Below, in pieces: positions 1 through 5,728 of a DNA stretch of 5,824 nt. Positions within the stretch are counted from its first letter, which is position 1. Every line of letters begins with the position of its first letter. Position numbers and translations under genes: made by a program. Source of the stretch: Deltaproteobacteria bacterium (GTDB lineage Bacteria > Myxococcota_A > UBA796 > UBA9615); NCBI GenBank assembly GCA_029261955.1, contig JAJDAI010000260.1, forward strand, positions 1-5,824, in the 5' to 3' direction. The notes under the pieces were generated by a model that saw nothing but the letters and a program-made list of their open reading frames with translations, was not told where the DNA came from and did not search any database.

Positions 1-709
1 GGATCGTGTGGAAGCCGTTGTTGAACGCCAGCCAGTTGATCGCCTTGCCCATGAAGTTGCGGCTGTGGTTCCACTCGCTGTCGGGGTCCGTGCCGTCGTG
101 CTGCATGAAGTTGATGCCGACGATCCCCCACGCCCCGTAGCCGTGAGGCAGCACGAAGTAGAGCAGGAAGGCGCGCCAGTCGATGAAGGCCAGCAAGCCC
201 ATCACAGCGAAGACCGACAGCCACTCGCGGACGAACTGCGCGAACCACAGTGGCCGCTCCGTCCGCATCTTGCGGGCGTAGGACTGGTTGGCTCGGTTGA
301 TGTCCGGGATGAGCACGAAGAAGCCCAGCAGCTGGTTCAGGAAATGCCACCGGAAGCGCACCTTGGTGGTCCGCATGACGTCCTTGCGCGTCTGCGTGTG
401 CATGTGGTGGCTCAGGTTGTGGCCCCGCACGAACGCGGACACGGGATGCCCGTAGGCCACGCTGACCACGTACTGGAAGGCCTTGTTGACCTCGCGCGAA
501 CGGAAGATCGGGACGTGCACGATGTTGTGGACGATCACCGCGTTCAGGAACGCCATCACGCAGGTCACGGCCAGCAGCAGGCCGTGCTGCCACACGGTCA
601 TCACGTCGAAGCCGGCGAAGCCCACGGCCACCAGCACGAAGTAGATCCCGATGAAGGCCAGGGTACGCGCGTCCTCTCGATGGACGAGGAGCCTCTTGCT
701 GTTCGCCAT
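1..709 (-). CDS. Fatty-acid desaturase-like membrane di-iron protein (C-terminus cut by window edge)
   Basis: Reading the minus strand from ATG 709-707 gives 236 residues with no stop before the window edge, so the gene is partial. Two histidine boxes of the membrane fatty-acid desaturase family (PF00487-type) are visible: HNIVH at residues 61-65 and HNLSHH at 97-102. A QHDGTDPDSEWNHS segment follows at about 203-216, and NNGFHTI at 230-236 is the start of the third box, whose final HH would lie outside the window. Hydrophobic stretches lie near residues 17-35, 43-62, 124-136 and 163-188. In this family the histidines hold a di-iron centre that uses O2 to desaturate or hydroxylate acyl chains in the inner membrane. 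The start is fixed by a strong GGAGGT four to five bases upstream. The gene is divergent from the three-gene block. It could instead be a related hydroxylase; the exact substrate and position are not visible. Confidence 0.88.
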   Translation of the reverse strand, partial: MANSKRLLVHREDARTLAFIGIYFVLVAVGFAGFDVMTVWQHGLLLAVTCVMAFLNAVIVHNIVHVPIFRSREVNKAFQYVVSVAYGHPVSAFVRGHNLSHHMHTQTRKDVMRTTKVRFRWHFLNQLLGFFVLIPDINRANQSYARKMRTERPLWFAQFVREWLSVFAVMGLLAFIDWRAFLLYFVLPHGYGAWGIVGINFMQHDGTDPDSEWNHSRNFMGKAINWLAFNNGFHTI

Positions 710-841
710 CTCACCTCCGAAGTCGGCGGAGTGTAGTCGCAGTCAGCGTGGTGTGTGTGCCGCCGCGTCGGCGGGGGTGGCCTGCGGGCGAGCGTTCCGA
801 GTGGCTCGGCCCAGAACGAACAAGGGGTAGACTCCCTGCCC
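710..841. promoter_or_regulatory. Divergent intergenic region with a short palindrome
   Basis: This 132-base region separates the minus-strand desaturase-like gene from the plus-strand three-gene block, so it should hold both promoters. It contains a GT-rich run (746-759) followed directly by a perfect hairpin at 760-774, CCGCCG-cgt-CGGCGG. On the minus strand TACACT (735-730) resembles a -10 hexamer, but no convincing -35 element sits at the right distance. No clear plus-strand promoter was recognised. The palindrome could be an operator or only a consequence of GC-rich sequence. Confidence 0.35.
713..718 (-). promoter_or_regulatory. Ribosome binding site of the desaturase-like gene
   Basis: On the minus strand GGAGGT lies three bases before the ATG at 709. 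It is a near-perfect Shine-Dalgarno sequence and decides the start of the desaturase-like gene. Confidence 0.75.
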
Positions 842-1312
842 GTGCCTGACCCATCCCCGTCCTTGAGCCGCCGCGAGCGGGCGTGGGCCCTCGTCGTGTC
901 CGCGTTCTTCCTGGGTGCGGTGCTCTGGCCCCTGGCGCTGGACCCCGTCGCGGACGACGACTTCCCCCTCTCCACCTACCCGATGTTCGCCAAGGCGCGG
1001 GGCGGCACCGGCTCCCTGGTCCACCTGGTCGCTCTCGATGGCGACGGCTCGGCTCGGCCCCTGGGGCCCCGCTGGTTTGGGGACCGGCAGGTGATGCAGG
1101 CCTACCGCACCCTGCGTCGGGCGGCCGGCAAGCCGAAGCGGGCCCAGGCCCTGTGTCGCGACGCAGCGCGCCGGATCGCCGACGAGCCCGCCTGGGCCGA
1201 CGCCGTGGAGCTGCAGCTCCGACGCGACCGCTACGACATCGTCTCCTACTTCACGACCGGCGCCCCGCCCGAGACGCTGCGGATCGCCGCCCGCTGCGAG
1301 GTGCCGAGGTGA
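842..1312 (+). CDS. Single-pass membrane protein with periplasmic YPMF-motif domain, unknown function
   Basis: The 156-aa product begins with a charged N-terminus (RRER at residues 10-13) and one hydrophobic helix at about 14-33. Acidic residues (DPVADDD) then lead into FPLSTYPMFA at 41-50. The charge pattern places the remaining ~120 residues in the periplasm. That part has a strand-like start (SLVHLVALDGDG), then helical Arg/Ala-rich sequence, and two cysteines (C105, C152) that could pair. I do not recognise a named family; the YPMF segment looks like a conserved motif, but this is an impression. The start chosen is GTG 842, because an in-frame ATG at 755 would add a low-complexity, intergenic-looking extension. 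AAGGGG at 822-827 is the nearest ribosome-binding sequence; it is rather far from GTG 842 and better spaced to a CTG at 836. The stop overlaps the next gene by four bases, which implies translational coupling with the HTTM protein. Confidence 0.72.
   Translation: MPDPSPSLSRRERAWALVVSAFFLGAVLWPLALDPVADDDFPLSTYPMFAKARGGTGSLVHLVALDGDGSARPLGPRWFGDRQVMQAYRTLRRAAGKPKRAQALCRDAARRIADEPAWADAVELQLRRDRYDIVSYFTTGAPPETLRIAARCEVPR
1298..1303 (+). promoter_or_regulatory. Ribosome binding site for the HTTM-like gene, inside the upstream gene
   Basis: GAGGTG ends five bases before the GTG at 1309 and lies within the coding sequence of the upstream gene. Together with the GTGA start/stop overlap at 1309-1312, it fixes the start of the HTTM-like protein and shows tight coupling. 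Confidence 0.6.
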
Positions 1313-2175
1313 CCGCCCCCGCGACCCGCCTCGCCGCGGTGCGGATCGCCGTGGTTCTCTTCGCGCTGATCTCGCTCGTCGCCGAGGGGGGCACCTACCT
1401 GGGGCTCGGCACGCGCGCGGCGGCGACCTTCGAGCCGGTCGGCGTGCTGCGCGGCCTGGGCCAGCCCCTCCCAGCCGGCGCCTGGTACGCCCTGCTCACG
1501 CTGCTCTCGGGCAGCGGCCTGCTCTTCCTGGTCGGCCGCTGGGCTCGGGTCAGCGGCCCGCTCTTCGCGCTGTCTTTGCTGGTGGCGACGACCTACCGCA
1601 GCTCCTGGTCGATGCTCTTCCACAGCGAGAACCTCGTGGTGATGCACGTCGGCGTGCTCGCGCTCAGCCGGTCCTGCGATGCCTACAGCTGGGGTGGGCG
1701 GGCCCCACGCAGGGACTCGGCGGCCTACGCCTGGCCGCTGCTGCTGCTGGGCGCGATCACCACGGCCACCTACTTCGTCGCGGCGGTGGCCAAGCTGCGC
1801 ATCGGGGGGCTCGCTTGGGTGACGGGGGACGTGCTGCTGCACCAGGTCGGCTGGGACAACCTGCGCAAGGCGGAGCTGGGGGTGGGCTTCTCGCCCTTCG
1901 CCTCCACGCTGCTGCGCTGGCCGCAGCTCTTCCCGCCCCTGGCGGCTGGCGCCCTGCTGCTCGAGCTGTTCGCGCCGCTGGCCCTGCTGGGCCCCCGCAT
2001 CGGCCGGGTGTGGGCGGCCTGCGCCTGGTGCCTGCACCTCGGCATCGCCGCGGTCATGTGGATCACCTTCGCCTACCCCCTGGTGGGGGTCGCGTACGCG
2101 AGCTTCTTCCCGTGCGAACGTGTGGTCGAGGGCGCGCGGGCGCGCTGGGCCGCCCGCCGAGGACTGCCTGAATGA
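1309..2175 (+). CDS. HTTM domain / vitamin K-dependent gamma-carboxylase-like membrane protein
   Basis: This 288-aa integral membrane protein has hydrophobic segments at about residues 8-24, 58-76, 82-95, 108-120, 141-161, 208-227, 234-252 and 253-266. Family clues are MLFHSENLVVMHVGVLAL at 102-119, YFVAAVAKLRIGGLAW at 155-170 followed by TG, and a late CLHLGIAAVMW segment at 241-251 with FAYPLVGVAYASFF after it. From memory, the second motif aligns with YFIAGVKKLDADW of human gamma-glutamyl carboxylase, which puts K162 at the position of its catalytic-base lysine K218. Only the membrane HTTM part is present; the C-terminal lumenal region of the animal enzyme is missing. Bacterial HTTM proteins are mostly uncharacterised, so carboxylation of glutamate is not implied. 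GTG 1309 is chosen for its Shine-Dalgarno sequence and the GTGA overlap with the upstream stop. The next gene starts 31 bases downstream. A DoxX-like or other bundle protein is the main alternative. Confidence 0.8.
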   Translation: MTAPATRLAAVRIAVVLFALISLVAEGGTYLGLGTRAAATFEPVGVLRGLGQPLPAGAWYALLTLLSGSGLLFLVGRWARVSGPLFALSLLVATTYRSSWSMLFHSENLVVMHVGVLALSRSCDAYSWGGRAPRRDSAAYAWPLLLLGAITTATYFVAAVAKLRIGGLAWVTGDVLLHQVGWDNLRKAELGVGFSPFASTLLRWPQLFPPLAAGALLLELFAPLALLGPRIGRVWAACAWCLHLGIAAVMWITFAYPLVGVAYASFFPCERVVEGARARWAARRGLPE

Positions 2176-2193
2176 CCCGGCGGACCGTGAGTC

Positions 2194-2199
2194 GAGGAG
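2194..2199 (+). promoter_or_regulatory. Ribosome binding site for the 719-aa toroid protein
   Basis: GAGGAG is seven bases before ATG 2207. It selects this start over the in-frame upstream ATG at 2120, which lies well inside the HTTM-like gene. Confidence 0.65.
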
Positions 2200-2206
2200 C
2201 GTGAGG

Positions 2207-4366
2207 ATGACCCGAGGAACCCGCATCGCCGTCACGCTCCTGGGCGCCCTGCACGCCGTGCCCTTCCTGTGGGCTGCCTGCGCGCTGCCCTGGAGGGCGC
2301 AAACGACCTTCTCGCTGCTCACGGCGCTGGCCGGCCTCGGCTGGGCCGCGGTCGCCGTCGCGGGGGCGGTCGGGCCGCGCGCCTTGACCCGAACCTGGCG
2401 CGTCGCGTCCTGGGCATCGCTGCTCTGGTTCCTTTGGTGCCTGTGGAGCTTCGGGGGCGCCGCGGTCTACGTGGCCGAGCTGTACGGAGGCCTGGGTCGG
2501 GGGGTGGCGGCGGGCGTGGGCGCGGGCCTGGCGGCCGCCGCGTTGCCCTCGGTCCCCTTCGCGATCTGGGGCGTCGTCGCGACCTGGCCGAGGCGCTTGA
2601 AGGCGGGCGGCGCGACCCTGCTCTTGGCGCTTCTGCTCGCGGTGGGCCTGCGCGGGACCGCCGTGAGCGATCAGCGCAGCGACGAGGGCCTCGCCGACGC
2701 GGTCGAGCAGGCCCTGGCGGGCGCCGTGTTGCCCGCGTCCGATCGATCGAGCCCTCCAGAGCTGTTCACCGAGCGCCCCGCCGACTGCGGCTCCCAGCAG
2801 GGGCCGGCCGCCCTGCTCGCGTTTCGTGCGCTGGGTGATCCCTCCGTGCAGCACCACTGCGCCGTCGCGCCCGCGGCGGAGCTGCCGGCTGCGATCGTCG
2901 CCCTGCTGGCCTCTGAGCACGCGGTCGCGCCGGTGCTCGTCGTCGACGTGCTGGTTCGCGGCTCGCCGGACCGGGCCGGCTTCCTCGCCGGACCCTTCGC
3001 CCTGCGACCGGGCCTCGACGGCGCCTGCCTCGGCGGGCGCTGTCTGGCGGCCTGGCAGCTCGTGGCCCTGAACTCCTTCGCCGCGGCCTCGCCCATGGGC
3101 TTCGCGAAGATGATCAAGCTGGGCTGGTCGGAGCCCGTGGTGCGCGATGCGCTGGGCGGCGATCCGGGCCCCCTGCAGCGCATCGGAACGGCCTCCTTCG
3201 CGCTGAAGGCCCCGGGCCGGGTGGAGCGCCTGCGGCGCCAGCGGCGCGACGCGCCCGGCGAGACCGATCGCGCCTCGCTCGAAGCCGCCGCCGCGGCCGT
3301 GCAGCGCTACATCCGCGCCGCGCAGGAGCCGTCGGGGCGCTTCGCCTACCTCGTGGATCCGCACACCGGGGAAGGGGACAGCGAGTCCTGGAACCTGCCG
3401 CGCCAGGCGGGCACCACCCTGGCGATGTGCGAGCACGGCGACCGCTCCCGGGCCACGCAGCGTGCGGTGCGGCGATCCCTGGACTTCATGGCAGAGCACG
3501 AGCAGCAGGTCGGGGACCTGTCGATGCTCGTCGTCGGCAAGAAGCGCCGCCGGGCCAAGCTGGGCTCGACCGCGCTGCCGCTCATCGCGTTCCTGAGCTG
3601 TCGAGACCGGGTCGGCTCCCGGTACGACCAGCTCATCGGTCGCCTGGGCAAGTTCCTGCTGGCCATGCAGCGCGACGACGGCTCGTTCCGGCAGCGCTAC
3701 CGGATTCGCAAGAAGAAGGCGGTCGACGTGGACCACGCCCGCCTGTTCGCTGAAGGCCAGGCCGTACACGCCCTCGTCCTGCTGGAGGAGCTGGCTTCGA
3801 AGGAGAACAGCGACGAGCTGCCCGAGCACAGCGAGGTCCGCGCCGGGGTCAGCCGCGCCATGGACTACTTCGCGACGGGCTACTGGAGCCACCCCATCGC
3901 GGACATCCTCTACCTGGAGGAGAACTGGCACTGCACGGCGGCCCGGGCCGCGTTGGGGCACCACCGCCACGACGGCTACGAGCAGTTCTGTCTGGACTAC
4001 GCGACCTTCCGGGATCGCCTGCTGCTGGACGAGGACGCGGGGGTCGGCCCGAGCGCCGTGGGCGCCTTCGGGGTGTCCAACCTGATGCCCGCCTCCACCG
4101 CGGCCGGGGCCGGCTACGCCGAGGGACTGGCCGCCGCCATGGCGGTGCGGCAGGCCCGCGGTGAGCCCCTGGACGCCGACCGCGAGCGCCTGCGCCTCGT
4201 GATGGCCTTGTTGGTGCGTCGGCAATGGAGGACGGCGGACTGCGTGACCTGCGTGGCCGAGGCCGACGGCGGCTTCAGCGAGTCCCCGGCCGCGCCTGCC
4301 CTCCGCATCGACTTCGCCCAGCACTCGTGGGCCGCGCTGGGTGGCGGGCTGGAGTGGTTGGAGTAG
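2207..4366 (+). CDS. Membrane-anchored periplasmic alpha/alpha-toroid-like protein
   Basis: The 719-aa product has three parts. Residues 1-150 hold five hydrophobic helices (about 6-28, 34-55, 66-90, 96-126, 132-148). Basic residues precede helix 1 and lie in the loops 58-65 and 128-132, so the positive-inside rule places everything after residue 150 in the periplasm. Residues 150-355 form a region I cannot assign, with a close cysteine pair in DGACLGGRC (271-279). Residues 355-719 read like an (alpha/alpha) toroid of the terpenoid-cyclase / C5-epimerase superfamily: helix pairs alternate with motifs such as SGRFAY (376-381), NLPRQAGTT (396-404), GSTALPLIAF (453-462), MQRDDGSF (487-494), LFAEGQAVHAL (513-523), EENWHC (571-576), DGGFSE (687-692) and FAQHSWAALG (703-712). 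CxxC at 679-682 brings the predicted periplasmic cysteines to ten. Two basic loops (444-449, 497-504) are unusual. Toroids include cyclases, epimerases and lyases, so no reaction is assigned. The gene is third in the block and ends in TAG. Confidence 0.75.
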   Translation: MTRGTRIAVTLLGALHAVPFLWAACALPWRAQTTFSLLTALAGLGWAAVAVAGAVGPRALTRTWRVASWASLLWFLWCLWSFGGAAVYVAELYGGLGRGVAAGVGAGLAAAALPSVPFAIWGVVATWPRRLKAGGATLLLALLLAVGLRGTAVSDQRSDEGLADAVEQALAGAVLPASDRSSPPELFTERPADCGSQQGPAALLAFRALGDPSVQHHCAVAPAAELPAAIVALLASEHAVAPVLVVDVLVRGSPDRAGFLAGPFALRPGLDGACLGGRCLAAWQLVALNSFAAASPMGFAKMIKLGWSEPVVRDALGGDPGPLQRIGTASFALKAPGRVERLRRQRRDAPGETDRASLEAAAAAVQRYIRAAQEPSGRFAYLVDPHTGEGDSESWNLPRQAGTTLAMCEHGDRSRATQRAVRRSLDFMAEHEQQVGDLSMLVVGKKRRRAKLGSTALPLIAFLSCRDRVGSRYDQLIGRLGKFLLAMQRDDGSFRQRYRIRKKKAVDVDHARLFAEGQAVHALVLLEELASKENSDELPEHSEVRAGVSRAMDYFATGYWSHPIADILYLEENWHCTAARAALGHHRHDGYEQFCLDYATFRDRLLLDEDAGVGPSAVGAFGVSNLMPASTAAGAGYAEGLAAAMAVRQARGEPLDADRERLRLVMALLVRRQWRTADCVTCVAEADGGFSESPAAPALRIDFAQHSWAALGGGLEWLE

Positions 4367-4423
4367 GCGAGTCGGGCTCGGCGCTCGCGCCCCGACCGCC
4401 GGCTCCTTGTCCCGGTCCAGCAG

Positions 4424-4463
4424 GGTCCGCGGCGGCGTGCCGTGTCCCCGCCGAGAGCGGACC
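4424..4463. terminator. Bulged stem-loop between convergent genes, possible bidirectional terminator
   Basis: GGTCCGC at 4424-4430 pairs with GCGGACC at 4457-4463, and GGCGG at 4431-4435 continues the stem with CCGCC at 4448-4452. This gives 12 base pairs with a four-base bulge (GAGA, 4453-4456) and a 12-base loop. A second copy of GGTCC at 4414-4418, extended to CCGGTCC (4412-4418), can pair with GGACCGG at 4459-4465, so two mutually exclusive folds exist. It lies between the ends of two convergent genes, where a shared terminator is expected. No T-run follows on either strand, so it is not a canonical Rho-independent terminator. The rest of 4367-4567 holds only a weak hairpin at 4371-4396 (GTCGGG/CCCGAC) and no gene. 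Confidence 0.4.
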
Positions 4464-4567
4464 GGAGTCCTCCGTCATCCGCCTCGCTGTCCTGACCTCG
4501 CCCGCTGCCGACCGCTCCCGGTGGGTGCATCTGGCCAGCCCTCGACCCTGGGTGGATCGCGGGGGCC

Positions 4568-5272
4568 TCAGAAGCGACCGGCGATCAACGCGCCGGCCCC
4601 CATCGGCGCGACCGCCAGGGGCAGGTTCCCTTCCACGGCCTGACGGCGCCTGGTGAGCCCGAAGACCAGCTCGACGCCGCCGGCCAGGAGCAGCCCCGCC
4701 CCCGTGCCCAGGTGAAGGAGTGCGGAGCGGGAGAGGAGCTGCCTCTCGGTCTCGCGCCAGCCGCCGCCGGACTCGAAGCGCCGTGCGGCGACCAGCCCGG
4801 CGATGAGGGCCTCGGCTCCGACGAGAAGGTCGAAGCCACCCATGACCGAGTACTCGGCGCCTGTCACGACCAGCAGGGAGCCGTAGTCCTCGACCCGCCC
4901 GGACCACGGCGTGACGAGCACGAAGACGCCAGCTCGAGCCGTGTTCATGAGGGCCTGGAACTGGTGGGAGCGGCCATCTTGGGTGATGGCCAACTCGGCG
5001 GCGGCCGAGGGCGACCTCAACTCGGCCCGCCCGAGGTCCACAGCCAGGGCGAGGTGGCCCGCAGCGAGCCCCCCGCCGATGCCAGCCTCGAGCAACCCGA
5101 GTCCGACCATCGCCGGTCGCTCGATTCGAAGCATGGAATCCAGGTCGACGGGGTCGTGGGCGTGGGCGACGCCGGAAGCGAGGGTGACGACGAGCGCCAT
5201 CAGCAGAGCGTGAGGCCTGGCACTGCCGGCCCCGCCGCGACCCGCCCAGCGTGTTGTCGATCGCAGAGTCAT
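4568..5272 (-). CDS. Secreted or envelope protein of unknown function with signal peptide
   Basis: The 234-aa product starts with a long basic n-region (three Arg and one His among residues 4-21), a hydrophobic core LLMALVVTLASGV at 23-35 and a likely signal-peptidase I site after AHA (38). The mature part has alternating Gly-rich hydrophobic stretches: about 54-80, 112-121, 146-163 and 184-206. The last ends in TRRR, and the protein finishes with NLPLAVAPMGAGALIAGRF. A tail of the type P...G.G..(I/V).G(R)F with terminal Phe is typical of envelope proteins ending in an outer-membrane strand or hairpin, which would suit this protein, but the inner stretches could equally be short helices. No enzyme motif was found and there is no mature cysteine, so it is not a lipoprotein. 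ATG 5272 is chosen because it places the signal peptide properly; GGAGG is 11 bases upstream. An in-frame GTG at 5356 would add 28 residues. The gene converges on the toroid gene. Confidence 0.68.
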   Translation of the reverse strand: MTLRSTTRWAGRGGAGSARPHALLMALVVTLASGVAHAHDPVDLDSMLRIERPAMVGLGLLEAGIGGGLAAGHLALAVDLGRAELRSPSAAAELAITQDGRSHQFQALMNTARAGVFVLVTPWSGRVEDYGSLLVVTGAEYSVMGGFDLLVGAEALIAGLVAARRFESGGGWRETERQLLSRSALLHLGTGAGLLLAGGVELVFGLTRRRQAVEGNLPLAVAPMGAGALIAGRF

Positions 5273-5340
5273 CGCGCCGCCCCCCTCCGCGAGCATACGT
5301 TGGCGGAGCTGGGAGGCGAGGACTGAAGCCGACGCTGCGA

Positions 5341-5368
5341 GGAGCAGAGGGCGCACACCCCTTGCTCC
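5341..5368. repeat. Inverted repeat upstream of the secreted-protein gene
   Basis: Bases 5341-5347 (GGAGCAG) pair with 5362-5368 (TTGCTCC) using one G-T wobble. After one A-C mismatch, GGG at 5349-5351 pairs with CCC at 5358-5360, leaving a six-base loop. It lies 69 bases upstream of the minus-strand ATG at 5272 and about 200 bases upstream of the plus-strand ATG at 5567, so it could be an operator or a 5'-leader hairpin. The remaining sequence of 5273-5566 contains only a smaller hairpin, CCACTC/GAGTGG (5399-5418), and no recognisable promoter or gene. Confidence 0.4.
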
Positions 5369-5566
5369 GTCGCGCCGAGATGCTGGGGCGGCCGAGGCCC
5401 ACTCACGGGCCCGAGTGGCTCACCAAACGGCGGGGGAGGCGGGTTGTCCCCCGCGTCAGCAGGCGGCAGGGTGAAGACGGTCGCCGGGGACGCGTCCGGG
5501 AGACGGTGCAGCAGGTCCGGATTGCGGTCCCGGAGGTCGATCCCCGCATTCCCCCGGGAGCCAGGC

Positions 5567-5728
5567 ATGTTGACCCGAGATCAGTTCCTCACGGTGCGGT
5601 GGAACAACCTGCTCGCCCTGGCCCTCGGCCTGCCCACGCTCGCCTACGTCGTCGTGGCGTTCTCGACGGCGCTCTGGTCGTTGCGCAGCGGGCTGATCGG
5701 TCTGGCGGTGTTCGGTGCGCTCTTCTGA
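5567..5728 (+). CDS. Small membrane protein, apparently interrupted by an in-frame TGA
   Basis: The frame from ATG 5567 gives 53 residues, starting MLTRDQFLTVRWNNLLALAL. A first hydrophobic helix spans about residues 14-36. A second begins at about 41 (SGLIGLAVFGALF) and is stopped by TGA at 5726-5728 after only 13 residues. GGGAG at 5556-5560 gives a plausible ribosome binding site six bases upstream. In the same frame the sequence goes on as hydrophobic residues (LVIEL) that would complete the second helix. The stop therefore looks like a nonsense change, probably TGG (Trp) to TGA, or a sequencing error. The other genes here end at TGA or TAG, so TGA is used as a stop in this genome. I do not recognise the family. 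A longer start at TTG 5444 is possible but adds no recognisable sequence. Confidence 0.5.
   Translation: MLTRDQFLTVRWNNLLALALGLPTLAYVVVAFSTALWSLRSGLIGLAVFGALF

Noticed and set aside
8..736. Plus-strand open frame across the desaturase region
   Set aside because: It is rich in His/Val/Asp/Gln without structure and mirrors the minus-strand desaturase gene, which has histidine boxes and a strong ribosome binding site.
755..841. N-terminal extension of the 156-aa protein from ATG 755
   Set aside because: The added 29 residues look like intergenic translation (CRRVGGGGLRASVPSG) and cover the divergent promoter region and its palindrome; GTG 842 places the membrane helix near the N-terminus.
1246..2322. 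Minus-strand open frame opposite the HTTM-like gene
   Set aside because: Composition is repetitive Gln/Arg/Gly without hydrophobic or domain structure; the plus strand clearly encodes the membrane protein.
2063..4324. A very long open frame on the minus strand opposite the toroid gene
   Set aside because: Its product is a low-complexity Gly/Arg/Ala/Gln/His-rich sequence without motifs, typical of an antisense frame in high-GC DNA. The plus-strand protein has helices, motifs and a Shine-Dalgarno sequence.
2207..4366. LanC-type lanthionine synthetase for the toroid domain
   Set aside because: EENWHC superficially recalls LanC zinc ligands, but the WCYG and CHG signatures are absent and no lanthipeptide precursor or dehydratase is nearby.
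4371..4396. GTCGGG/CCCGAC hairpin directly after the toroid gene as a Rho-independent terminator
   Set aside because: The stem is only six pairs with a 14-base loop and there is no T-run after it.
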